The notes under the pieces: model-generated | Seen by the model: the letters and a program-made list of their open reading frames with translations, nothing else | The model's database searches: none | Told to the model about the DNA's origin: nothing | Source of the DNA: Tenggerimyces flavus | GTDB lineage: Bacteria; Actinomycetota; Actinomycetes; Propionibacteriales; Actinopolymorphaceae | Length of the DNA: 64,000 bases | Assembly (NCBI RefSeq): GCF_016907715.1 | Contig: NZ_JAFBCM010000001.1 | Span: 6,572,001-6,636,000 of the forward strand | Reading direction: 5' to 3' | Part shown: positions 8,890 through 17,787 of the stretch, piece after piece | How positions within the stretch are numbered: position 1 is the first letter of the stretch | How the letters are laid out: every line of letters begins with the position of its first letter | Program-made: the position numbers and the translations under genes

Positions 8890-11800
8890 ATGAGAAGCAT
8901 GTCGGACCTAGCGATAGTGATCCGCGGCGCTGCGGAGAACACGCTCCGTGACGTCGATGTCTCCTTCGGTAGGGGCGTGACGGCCGTCGTCGGAGTGTCG
9001 GGCTCGGGCAAGTCCTCACTGGTTTTCGACACGCTCTTCCACGAGGCCCGGCGACGCTTTCTAGAGACGTTGTCGCTCAGCTCACCGTGGTCCCATCTGC
9101 GTCCCGCGCTGGTACGGGCGATCGACGGGCTCGGACCGGCTGTGGCCGTCGCGCAGAACGTCGTCAACCACAACCCCAACTCCACCGTCGCCACCGCGAC
9201 GGGCATCCACCCGTTCCTCCGGGTGCTGTACGCATCGTTCGCGGTTCGTACCTGTCCGCGCTGTGGTGCGGAGCCAGGGTTCGTCGCCAGCGGCCGCGAG
9301 CAGCAGCTCAGCTGGCTGCGGCACTTCGCGGGAACCAGCGACAACGGCTTCGAGGTCGTCGTTCCACTGGTCAGGAAGGCCGAAGGCAGCCATCAGCGCC
9401 TGCTCGAGCTCCTCGTCGAGGAGTTCGGCGCCGAGGCGGTCGAGGTCGACGGAAACGTCTGGCGGCGTCAGCGATCGAAGGCCCTGCGCGCGGACGTACC
9501 GCACGACATCATGCTCAACCTGGCGTCCGTCACCCCGGCTACCGGTGCCGACGAGCTCCGCAGGATCCTCGATACCGGGCGAGAGCTCGGCAGCTCTCAG
9601 CTCGTGCTCAGACGCCCGAACGGTGAGGCGCACCAGCTCTCCCGGATCCCTTTGTGCCCGGCGTGCGGCGACCGGCTTCCGACCCTCCGCCCCACGGATT
9701 TCCGCACCGGGGACGTCCGCGGCTTCCGGCTCGGAGGCCTGACTCTCCAGGAGTACCTGGAGTTGTCCGTCTCGGAGGCGATGGCCGCCCTCTCCGGCTT
9801 CGAGGTGCCATCGGCGGCGGCCCGCCCCCTGGAAGACGTACGGGTCCGGCTCGCCGCGCTGGCGGCCGTGGAGCTCGGCTACCTGCCACTGGATCGGACG
9901 ACCCCCACCCTGTCGCGCGGTGAGGCCCAGCGGCTTCGGCTGGCAGTGCTCCTGGCAACCCCGGTGGAGGACCTGCTGCACGTCCTCGACGAGCCAACGA
10001 TCGGCCTGTCCGCGGAGCAGGTGGAGCGCCTGCTCCGGCAGTTCGGCAGGCTCCGCGGTCCTGTGGTGATGGTTGAGCACGACCGATGGGCGGTGGCACA
10101 AGCCGATCAGGTGGTAGAGCTCGGACCAGGTGGCGGTAGGAACGGCGGCGCCGTCACGTTCCGCGGAAGTCCTGCGGAGCTGTGGCAGTCGGACACGGTC
10201 ACCGGTCAGTGGTTCTCCGGGCGAGCCACCGCGCCGGCTCCACCTCGGCCGGCCTTCGGGGACGACCTCGGACTGCTGACCGTCCGCGGAGCCAGTGCCA
10301 ACAACCTGCGTGGCTTCGACTGTGCGATCCCCGTCGGTCGACTGACCGTCGTCACCGGGCCCTCAGGGGCGGGTAAGTCCACGTTCGCCCGCAACGTCGT
10401 GGTCGGTTCGCTCGAGGCCGGCGAGGCACGCGGATGCACCCAGCTGGAGGGACCCGGACTCCGGGCGATCACGGTCGACCAGAGCCCGATCGGTCGCAAC
10501 CCCCGTTCCAATCCGGCAACGTACACCGGGCTGGCGAGCCATGTCCGCAACCGCTTCGCGAAGTCCACCGGGCTGCCGGCGTCGGCGTTCTCGTTCAACC
10601 GATCCGACGGCGCCTGTCCCACCTGCTCAGGCATGGGTGCGGTCGAGCTCGAGCTGCCACACCTGCCCTCCGAATGGTTGACCTGTGAGACCTGCGACGG
10701 TCAGCGGTTCGGTCGTGATGTGCTCGAAGCTCGGATACCGCTGGCCGACGGCAAGCACTACGCGATCGCCGAGCTGTACGACAGCACGATCGAACGCGCC
10801 TTCGAGCTCCTGTCCGACGACAAGAAGTCCGCGCAGATCCTGACGCATCTCATCGACATCGGCCTGGGATATCTCACCCTCGGCCAGCCGTCACCGACGC
10901 TCTCCGGCGGTGAGGCCCAACGGGTCAAGCTCACCAAATGGCTGACCCGCGTGCGCGCCCGCGACCTGATCCTGCTCGACGAGCCGACGACGGGGTTGCA
11001 TCCGGCCGACCTGTCCCGCCTCACCGACATCCTTCACCGGTTGGTCCACCGCGGCTGCACGGTCCTGGTGGTCGAGCACCATCCGGACATCGTCGAGGTC
11101 GCGGACTGGGTGATTCGCCTTGGACCAGGTGGCGGACCCGAAGGTGGCCGGCTGCTCGGCGCCGGCACGGCGGGGTCCGTCCGGCAGCCGGTCAAACAGC
11201 CACGGCCTCGCGAACGACCCCGGCGACGGCCTCGCTCCTCGCCGGCGATCAGTGTCGTGGACGCCACGGCCAACAACCTGGACCATGTGACGGTCACGTT
11301 CCCGAAGAACGCGATCACTGCGATCGTGGGCCGCTCGGGTTCCGGCAAGTCGTCCTTGCTCACCGATGTGCTCGCAGCGGAAGCGAGCAGGCGGCTGCTG
11401 GAGTGCCTTTCGATGTACGAAAGGCAGTCGGTGAAGGAAGGGCCGGAGGCCGCGGTGGCCTCTGTCGAGGGACTCGGCCCAACGGTGACGATCGAGCCGG
11501 ATCGCAACCTCTGGAACCCACGCCGTACCGTCGGCACCGCAACCGACGTCAGCTTCCACGTCGGCGTGTTGCTCGCGTATGCCGGTACGGGCGGCGACGG
11601 GACGTTCCTGCCGAACCACTTCTCGCCGCAGTCCTACCGCGCCGCCTGCTTGACCTGTGGCGGAATGGGAACGGTTCCAGAGCCTCGTCCCGAGCGACTC
11701 ATCGTCAATCCGGCGGCGCCACTGTGCAAGGGCGCGATGTACTCGCCGGGATTCTTCCCGCACACGTACATGTCCAAGCCGGAGAACGGCGGCTACTGGA

Positions 11801-13557
11801 TGATCCAGGGCCTGGGTCAGCGCTACGGGTTCGACCCGTTCGAGACTCCTTGGGAGCAGATGACCGAATCCGCCCGGCAGGCCTTCCTGTTCGGCGAGCC
11901 CGGCGCGAAGGGATCGATACCCGACAAGTCCCGCTGGGTCGGGTTCTTCCCGGTCGTCGACGGCTGGGACCAAGGCGGTCTCTATCTCGACCATCTGATC
12001 TGCCCGGCCTGCGAAGGTGGCCGGCTGCGGCCGGAGTTCCTCGCCGTACGGTTGGCTGGAGCCAACCGCCACGACCTCCACCGGTGGCCGCTGGTCCGGG
12101 TCGCGGACGTGCTGGACGCCGTGCGGATCCCGGGCAACACGCCCAGCTGGGTTGCGACGTCCAGGACGGTTGTCCTTCGCCGCTTGCGTTTTCTGGCCGG
12201 CGTCGGACTGGGCTACCTCCACCTCGACAGAGGGTCGGCGACGCTCTCGGCCGGTGAGGCCCAACGCATCAAGCTCGCCTCGCTGCTCGGTGCCGACCTG
12301 TCCGGAATGACTGTGCTCCTCGACGAGCCCACTCGCGGCCTGCATCCGCGAGAGGTGGACGGCCTGGCCGACTCGCTGTGCCGGCTTCGGGACGCCGGCA
12401 ACACGATCGTTCTGGTCGACCACGATCCCGTGTTGGTCTCCCGGGCCGACCAGACGGTGGTGCTGGGGCCGGCCGCCGGTCGCGACGGAGGCCGCGTGTT
12501 GCAGCCTGCCTCGGAGAACGCGCGGGCTCTCGTACCCACGCGCCGGCCCACCGAGCGAACGTCGCCGCGCCGTACGCCAACCGGATGGATGACCGTGCGG
12601 AGCCCGAGCGAGAACAACCTTACGGGTGCCGACATCGGCATCGCCTTGGGCGTGTTCGCCGGGATCTGTGGTGTGTCCGGCTCCGGGAAATCCACGCTCG
12701 GTATCGACATCATCGCCAGAGCTCTGGCACCTTCGGTGCTGACTACGTCGGTGGCAATGGAACGCGTGCAGCCGGGAGCACATGACGGCATCGTCGGGGC
12801 TCCAACGAGAACGGTCTACTCGGATCAGAGCAGATCCGGCATCCAGTCACCTGGGCAGCACCTCGGAGTCTTGGCGGCACTGCGTCGTGCGTACGCGGCG
12901 ACGGTGGACGCGGCAGAGCTGGAGCTGACGGAGAAAGACCTCACGCCACGGTGCGACGCCTGCCATGGTCGCGGATTCATCAAGCAGGACATGGGATTCC
13001 TCCCTTCTATTACCAGTCCGTGCGACGTGTGCGAAGCCACGGGCTACCACTACGAAGCCCGTCGGCTCGTGGTTCGCGGGCACAGCTTGCCCGCGCTCGA
13101 GTCGAGGACCCTGGCCGAGGTGCTCGAACTGTGGCTCGACGTCACGGGCGTCGCCCGACCGCTCGAGGTCGCCTGCTCGCTGGGGTTGGGTTACCTACGG
13201 CTCGGCCAGCCGAGCCACAGCTTGTCGGGCGGCGAGGCGCAACGGCTGAAGCTCACCCGCGAGCTCCGCAAGAAGAACAGCAAACCCACCCTGTTCATTC
13301 TCGACGAGCCGACTGTAGGGCTCCATCCTCGGGACGTCGCCAGCCTGCGGACGGCGCTGGAAGAGCTCGTCGACACCGGTCATAGTGTTCTCGTCATCGA
13401 GCACGAGCCGAGCCTGCTCGCGGCATGCGACTGGCTCCTGGAGCTCGGACCGGGCGCAGGACCGGAAGGCGGGCAGGTGGTCGCCACCGGAACACCCGAG
13501 CAGCTCGCGAAGGCGCACACCCCGACCGCTCCCTACCTCGCCGAGGTGCTGCCGTGA
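8890..13557 (+). CDS. double-length UvrA-like protein with four ABC domains
   Basis: The 1555-residue protein is two UvrA-like units in one chain, each about 775 residues. Walker A motifs lie near residues 35 (GVSGSGKSS), 490 (GPSGAGKST), 814 (GRSGSGKSS) and 1261 (GVSGSGKST). The four ABC signatures are LSRGEAQR (about 341), LSGGEAQR (671), LSAGEAQR (1119) and LSGGEAQR (1444), each followed by a Walker B with DEPT. Several CXXC zinc-type pairs are present (CPRC, CPAC, CPTC/CETC, CDAC/CDVC). Normal UvrA has two ABC domains in about 950 residues and works as a dimer, so this looks like a fused dimer, with no clear UvrB-binding insert. UvrA-like proteins in antibiotic clusters (DrrC type) give self-resistance to DNA-binding drugs. 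ATG at 8899 is an alternative start. Confidence 0.92.
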   Translation: MRSMSDLAIVIRGAAENTLRDVDVSFGRGVTAVVGVSGSGKSSLVFDTLFHEARRRFLETLSLSSPWSHLRPALVRAIDGLGPAVAVAQNVVNHNPNSTVATATGIHPFLRVLYASFAVRTCPRCGAEPGFVASGREQQLSWLRHFAGTSDNGFEVVVPLVRKAEGSHQRLLELLVEEFGAEAVEVDGNVWRRQRSKALRADVPHDIMLNLASVTPATGADELRRILDTGRELGSSQLVLRRPNGEAHQLSRIPLCPACGDRLPTLRPTDFRTGDVRGFRLGGLTLQEYLELSVSEAMAALSGFEVPSAAARPLEDVRVRLAALAAVELGYLPLDRTTPTLSRGEAQRLRLAVLLATPVEDLLHVLDEPTIGLSAEQVERLLRQFGRLRGPVVMVEHDRWAVAQADQVVELGPGGGRNGGAVTFRGSPAELWQSDTVTGQWFSGRATAPAPPRPAFGDDLGLLTVRGASANNLRGFDCAIPVGRLTVVTGPSGAGKSTFARNVVVGSLEAGEARGCTQLEGPGLRAITVDQSPIGRNPRSNPATYTGLASHVRNRFAKSTGLPASAFSFNRSDGACPTCSGMGAVELELPHLPSEWLTCETCDGQRFGRDVLEARIPLADGKHYAIAELYDSTIERAFELLSDDKKSAQILTHLIDIGLGYLTLGQPSPTLSGGEAQRVKLTKWLTRVRARDLILLDEPTTGLHPADLSRLTDILHRLVHRGCTVLVVEHHPDIVEVADWVIRLGPGGGPEGGRLLGAGTAGSVRQPVKQPRPRERPRRRPRSSPAISVVDATANNLDHVTVTFPKNAITAIVGRSGSGKSSLLTDVLAAEASRRLLECLSMYERQSVKEGPEAAVASVEGLGPTVTIEPDRNLWNPRRTVGTATDVSFHVGVLLAYAGTGGDGTFLPNHFSPQSYRAACLTCGGMGTVPEPRPERLIVNPAAPLCKGAMYSPGFFPHTYMSKPENGGYWMIQGLGQRYGFDPFETPWEQMTESARQAFLFGEPGAKGSIPDKSRWVGFFPVVDGWDQGGLYLDHLICPACEGGRLRPEFLAVRLAGANRHDLHRWPLVRVADVLDAVRIPGNTPSWVATSRTVVLRRLRFLAGVGLGYLHLDRGSATLSAGEAQRIKLASLLGADLSGMTVLLDEPTRGLHPREVDGLADSLCRLRDAGNTIVLVDHDPVLVSRADQTVVLGPAAGRDGGRVLQPASENARALVPTRRPTERTSPRRTPTGWMTVRSPSENNLTGADIGIALGVFAGICGVSGSGKSTLGIDIIARALAPSVLTTSVAMERVQPGAHDGIVGAPTRTVYSDQSRSGIQSPGQHLGVLAALRRAYAATVDAAELELTEKDLTPRCDACHGRGFIKQDMGFLPSITSPCDVCEATGYHYEARRLVVRGHSLPALESRTLAEVLELWLDVTGVARPLEVACSLGLGYLRLGQPSHSLSGGEAQRLKLTRELRKKNSKPTLFILDEPTVGLHPRDVASLRTALEELVDTGHSVLVIEHEPSLLAACDWLLELGPGAGPEGGQVVATGTPEQLAKAHTPTAPYLAEVLP

Positions 13558-14528
13558 CCGATCCCCTTGCCCTACTGTTGTGTGAGCGCTCAGCCGCCCT
13601 GAGATATCGCGTGCTGGCCGAGCTCATGGACGTTCCGCCAGACGATCCCGAGCTGCACGACCTTGGCCGGCAACGAGAGGTAGAGGCGGCCGAGCTGGAC
13701 GCCGGCTCCGCAACGGGCGTCAAGGAGCTCAGCTGGGCCCTTTGCCGATACTCCTACCAGGGCGTCGACCGATCCCATTGGGAGGTCGCCGCGATCGCCG
13801 AGCGGGTTTTCGACAGCCAGGCGGCAGATGGCTCGTTCCCGCTGAACCTGTTCAGGCGTGGACGGCGGGAAAGCGTCTACTCAATGGCCCCGCTTCAGGT
13901 TGCCTTGCCGCTACGAGGCCTCGCGGCCGCCGGCTACGCGACCGACGCGCGTGCGGAGCGGGCGTACGACTGGCTGCTCAGCCATCAACTCGACGACGGT
14001 GCCTGGCCGATGGGTATGGCGCACGGCCAGCCAGGCTTCATCGCCGGCTATCGCAAGCTGCCGGGCTCCAAGGGCTGCCGTGCAACGACCGAAGGCGTCC
14101 TGGCCTGCCTCGTGCTACACCCCGACCGGTCGCGTGCACCGTACACGCGCGCCGCGCTGGACCGCCTCCTGCAGCGAGAGACCAGGGACGAATGGGCATT
14201 GGGCACCGAGGTGGCGCGGCTCACGGGACGAGAACCGGCAGCCGGCTTCGTCACGTTCTATGCGCGGTTCGACCTCGCCTTCCTGCTCGACCTCGCCTCG
14301 CGTGCGGGCGCATCGCTCGATGACGCGAGGGTCGCGGATCTGGTCGAGTTCCTGATGGACCGCCGCGGCCAGTTCGGGCTCTGGGAGCATCCGGCATATC
14401 CGGAGCTGAGCCGCTGGCTCACGTTCGACATCTTGTCGAGCCTGCGCCGCCTGCGATCCGGGGCCTGGTCCGGCCTCGCCCCCCGCGTGCCGTTCCGTGC
14501 CTACCCGACCCACCACCGACGGTTCTAG
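13554..14528 (+). CDS. terpene-cyclase-like alpha/alpha-toroid protein
   Basis: The start is a GTG that overlaps the UvrA stop by four bases (GTGA), so translation is probably coupled. The 324-residue product carries repeats of the prenyltransferase/squalene-oxidase type: SQAADGSFPLNLF near residue 90, LSHQLDDGAWPMGM near 145, and RGQFGLWEHP near 265. These resemble QW-type segments of alpha/alpha toroids. There is no DXDD or DDXXD metal/protonation motif, so cyclase activity is doubtful. Such toroids also occur as noncatalytic binding domains. Coupling to the UvrA-like gene suggests a shared role in resistance or DNA handling; this is inference. Confidence 0.7.
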   Translation: MTDPLALLLCERSAALRYRVLAELMDVPPDDPELHDLGRQREVEAAELDAGSATGVKELSWALCRYSYQGVDRSHWEVAAIAERVFDSQAADGSFPLNLFRRGRRESVYSMAPLQVALPLRGLAAAGYATDARAERAYDWLLSHQLDDGAWPMGMAHGQPGFIAGYRKLPGSKGCRATTEGVLACLVLHPDRSRAPYTRAALDRLLQRETRDEWALGTEVARLTGREPAAGFVTFYARFDLAFLLDLASRAGASLDDARVADLVEFLMDRRGQFGLWEHPAYPELSRWLTFDILSSLRRLRSGAWSGLAPRVPFRAYPTHHRRF

Positions 14529-14534
14529 CCGTAC

Positions 14535-14553
14535 GCGGCCAGACGTCGGCCGC
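14535..14553 (+). terminator. possible hairpin between convergent genes
   Basis: A perfect 6-bp stem (GCGGCC/GGCCGC) with a 7-base loop lies 7 bases after the stop at 14528, in the 59-base gap to the convergent gene. There is no T-run after it, so it is at best a weak or bidirectional actinobacterial-type terminator. Confidence 0.3.
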
Positions 14554-14587
14554 GGCGGGTCCGGCTGCCACCAATCCACGGGACACT

Positions 14588-16204
14588 CTAACCCGCGGCC
14601 CGGATCAGGAACGCGAGATGGCGTTCGAACGGCGGCGAGAGCACGCGCGCGACCGGGCCGGTCACTTCCGCCGTGCCGATGAGCGTGCCGGCCGCGTCGT
14701 CGTACCAGCTCAGCTCGCACCGACCATACGGCAGTCCGGAGACTTCGAGCTCCACCGGATCGCACGCCGGCCCGGTCGCCGTGAGGAGATCCGGTCGCAG
14801 TCTTCGCGTAGTCACGGACAGGTGGTCGATGGCCTCGTCAACCGCCGCGCATGCCCGGTCGACGGCGTTTCCGTTCCTGAGCAGCAGGCTGATGCCTCGA
14901 CGGCACGAGTAGTTGTACGGATCGATCGCCTGGTCGGCCGCCTGGAGGCCGGCTCGCCAACAGTCCACCGCATGCAACCGAAGATCCAGGTTGCCGGGCC
15001 GGGTCGGGCCTGCCGCCAGGGCACGTTCGATGTCCGCGGCGAGATCCGCGCGCCGGGTGTCGCGAAGCAGCCAGCCGACCATCCGGTCCCGCGTGGCGGA
15101 CGCGAACGCGAACACCGAGTCCGAACCAACCTTCAGATCCGTGGCCAGGTTGCGCACCGCGCCACGACCCGGTGCCAACGCCCAGATCCGTTGGAGACCT
15201 CGCAGGTCGACCAGTTCCGCAGAGGTTGGCGTCCATCGAAGTCGAGACAGCGGCACCCGTCGGCGAGCGCTGAAACCCTCGTCGTTGACAGGGATATGGA
15301 GACCCGACCCAGCACCGCCAGAGGCGTAGTGGGCCCACCGTAGGTTGTGCAGCAGCTCGGCGCGGAAGGCCTGATCCGGCCTGGGCAGTCCCGGGTCGTA
15401 GAATTGCCCGATGATTCCCGACTCCGTGTCCTGCACCGGTCGGAGGTCAGGCAGGCGGTCGAGGCAGTAGGCGATCGCGTTGCCCACATGCAGTGCGCCG
15501 TCGATTCGGTTGACCGGGAACTCGATGGACTCCGCGTACGGATGAAACGCCACGAAGTCGAGCTCCGCGAGGCCGAGGAGCCAGTCTGGCGGGATCGGAT
15601 TCACCGAGCTCGCTGTCACCAGCCGGGTGGCGCCGATCCGCCGGTCCTCGGCGCGCACGCGCTCGGTCAGGCGTGCGACAAAGGATGCCAGCTCACCGAA
15701 GCCCACCTGGTAGAGGTTCTCGCACTGGTTCACCACCTCCCACCCCAGCAGGGCGGGCGAATCCTCGAACGCCGCAACCACCTCGCGGCAGCGCCGTACC
15801 AACAGCTCCATCGCCGCAGGACTTGTGAGGACGTCCGTCGGTGTCGCACAGGTCCCGTTGAAGACCGTGAGACCGAGGTCGAACCGGGACCGCGGCTCGT
15901 AGATGTCGGTCAGGTGCGACGGGCTGAACAGGACGACCAGAACCCGGAGCCCGAACCGTTCTGCCGCCGTCCGGAGCGCGCGGAGCCCTTCGGCATCAAC
16001 CTCCCCCGCCTCGTGGAAGTCGGACCAGATCCTGACCGTGGTCACGCCTGCGTCGGCGAGTCTCCGCATCCCGTCACCGGTGAGCCCTTCCACCTTCGGG
16101 GCCGCGAACCCGCAGACGCTGAACGGTTCGTCGCCGGCGGCAAGATAGCTCGAGCCGGACGGGGCGCGGACGGCGCTGTCGCTGAGAATCCCGGCACTCT
16201 TCAT
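14588..16204 (-). CDS. clan-A glycosidase-like protein lacking the acid/base Glu
   Basis: From the ATG at 16204 this is 538 residues: a TIM barrel of GH5/clan-A type (about 25-360) followed by an all-beta-looking C-terminal part. The family acid/base strand normally reads 'N-E'; here it is GWEVVNQ (N159, Q160). The nucleophile position is kept as E261 in DTESG, with H221 in FHPYAES. The protein is similar along its length to the one at 27660: both have N159 without the following Glu, and both have a 'C(A/E)TPTD(V/I)LT' segment. It may bind or remodel the cluster's glycan, act as a transglycosidase with altered chemistry, or be inactive. It stands alone on the minus strand, divergent from the FAD enzyme. 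Confidence 0.72.
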   Translation of the reverse strand: MKSAGILSDSAVRAPSGSSYLAAGDEPFSVCGFAAPKVEGLTGDGMRRLADAGVTTVRIWSDFHEAGEVDAEGLRALRTAAERFGLRVLVVLFSPSHLTDIYEPRSRFDLGLTVFNGTCATPTDVLTSPAAMELLVRRCREVVAAFEDSPALLGWEVVNQCENLYQVGFGELASFVARLTERVRAEDRRIGATRLVTASSVNPIPPDWLLGLAELDFVAFHPYAESIEFPVNRIDGALHVGNAIAYCLDRLPDLRPVQDTESGIIGQFYDPGLPRPDQAFRAELLHNLRWAHYASGGAGSGLHIPVNDEGFSARRRVPLSRLRWTPTSAELVDLRGLQRIWALAPGRGAVRNLATDLKVGSDSVFAFASATRDRMVGWLLRDTRRADLAADIERALAAGPTRPGNLDLRLHAVDCWRAGLQAADQAIDPYNYSCRRGISLLLRNGNAVDRACAAVDEAIDHLSVTTRRLRPDLLTATGPACDPVELEVSGLPYGRCELSWYDDAAGTLIGTAEVTGPVARVLSPPFERHLAFLIRAAG

Positions 16205-16314
16205 GTGTCGCTCTCCGATTCGATCCAAACCGAAGATGCCATGCGGGCACCGGCCGTCGCGTGACGCCTTTCGGCTTCGGCGCATCCAAGGTTTGCGAGG
16301 TGGAGGTGGCAGCC

Positions 16315-17787
16315 ATGGCAAGACGTGTCGTAGTCATCGGGGCAGGCCCAGCCGGCCTGGCGGCAGCGGATGTGCTGGCGTCCGCCGGTTATGTGACAAC
16401 AGTGATCGAAGCCGGAGACCGGCCCGGCGGACTGTCGGCGACCGAACGGGTCGGCGACTTCGCCTTCGACTACGGCGGGCATCGCCTGATCAGCCGTAAC
16501 CAACGGATCGTCGACTTCGCCGAGGACCTCATCGGCGACGACCTGATTCGTGGCACGCGAGTCTCCCGGCTGCTCTTCAAAGGCCGGTTCTGGTCGCAGC
16601 CGTTGGAGATGGCCGATGCGATGCGCGGACTCACGCCCGGCATGGCGGCGCGGGCGTTCCTGGGCTACCTGGCCGCCGGCCGGTACCGGCTGAGGAACGG
16701 CAACCACCAACAGGCCAGCTTCGAGGACTGGGTGGTTGCTCGGTTCGGTCGCCCGCTCTACAGCATGTTCTTCGGTCCGTACACCGCCAAGGTCTGGGGC
16801 GTCGACCCCTCGCGGATCGCGGCCGCTTGGGCTCCGCGCCGGATCATGGTCGGCGGGCTCGCCAGCCTGATCAAGTCGGTGCTCGTTTCCGACCAGCATC
16901 GGCCCGGTACAACCGTCCGGCGCTTTCTCTACCCACGGCTGGGCGTCGGCCAGCTGTACGAAGCGCTCGAGCAGCGATGCATCGCGGCGGGGACGGAGTT
17001 CCGCTACGGTCTCGTCGCGGACTCGGTCGAGCTGCGCACCGACGAGGTCGTCGTCGGTACGAAGCCTGCCTGCGACTCGAGCGCACCGGCGGAGCCGATG
17101 GAGGTCGCGGCCGACGCCGTGATCAGCACCGCCCCGTTGCCCAACCTCGTACACGCCCTTCGCCCCGCCCCGCCGGCAGAGGTACTTTCCGCCGCCGGCC
17201 AACTGCACTATCGAGGGATCGTCTTCGTGTTCGTCCTGCTCGACCGATCGGTCGCCCTCGGCTGGGACGCACTCTACGTACCCGAGCCCGACTATCTCTT
17301 CTTCCGCGTCGAGGAACCAAGCTTGTGGAGCAGTGCACTGGTGCCAGAAGGCAAGACATCGCTCTGCTTCGAGATCGCCGCTTCGCCGGGTGACCGAACC
17401 TGGGAGGCCGACGATGAGGAGCTGGTCGACAGGTGTCTCGAGGACTTCGCCCGGATCGGTTTCGTCATCTCCGTCCGGGAGGTCATCGCGGCGAAGGTCG
17501 CAAGACAGCCGCATGTCTACCCGATGCAGCTGGTGGAGACCGAGGTGCAACGAATACGCTGCCTGAACTGGATCGACGAGCTGTCGCCCCGGGTCCAAAG
17601 TGTCGGCAGGCAAGGCGCGTTCGCCTATCTCGACATGGACAACTCCATCGAACGAGGCTGGGCCGCCGCAAAGGTGGTCCAAGGCGAAGCCAGTGCGTCT
17701 GACGGAGCGCTCGACGGCGAGTTCGTGTCCGATGTGCAGTATCTGTGGGATTCCCGACGAGACCTGGCCGGACTGAACAATGACTAG
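16315..17787 (+). CDS. FAD/NAD(P)-dependent oxidoreductase (UDP-galactopyranose mutase-like)
   Basis: The 490-residue protein opens with the dinucleotide-binding motif VVVIGAGPAGLAAADVLASA and E-A-G-D-R-P-G-G-L-S, as in UDP-galactopyranose mutase, amine oxidases and protoporphyrinogen oxidase. YGGHRLI and a C-terminal FAYLDMDNSIERGWAAA segment near the flavin complete the fold. It could oxidise or isomerise an NDP-sugar or a lipid-linked sugar. The ATG at 16315 has GGAGGTGG upstream and is preferred over a GTG at 16261. It is the first of five genes (16315-21966) whose ends all overlap by a few bases, so they form one transcription and translation unit. Confidence 0.8.
   Translation: MARRVVVIGAGPAGLAAADVLASAGYVTTVIEAGDRPGGLSATERVGDFAFDYGGHRLISRNQRIVDFAEDLIGDDLIRGTRVSRLLFKGRFWSQPLEMADAMRGLTPGMAARAFLGYLAAGRYRLRNGNHQQASFEDWVVARFGRPLYSMFFGPYTAKVWGVDPSRIAAAWAPRRIMVGGLASLIKSVLVSDQHRPGTTVRRFLYPRLGVGQLYEALEQRCIAAGTEFRYGLVADSVELRTDEVVVGTKPACDSSAPAEPMEVAADAVISTAPLPNLVHALRPAPPAEVLSAAGQLHYRGIVFVFVLLDRSVALGWDALYVPEPDYLFFRVEEPSLWSSALVPEGKTSLCFEIAASPGDRTWEADDEELVDRCLEDFARIGFVISVREVIAAKVARQPHVYPMQLVETEVQRIRCLNWIDELSPRVQSVGRQGAFAYLDMDNSIERGWAAAKVVQGEASASDGALDGEFVSDVQYLWDSRRDLAGLNND

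Noticed and set aside
7181-8893. Long plus-strand open frame opposite the carrier-thioesterase and phosphatase genes
   Set aside because: The minus strand carries clear catalytic motifs of both genes. The plus-strand translation has no family features and is a G/C-bias artefact.
10891-12783. Long open frame on the minus strand inside the UvrA-like gene
   Set aside because: It is the complement of a strongly biased gene. The translation is Arg/Gly/His-rich with no recognisable domain, while the plus strand shows complete ABC motifs.
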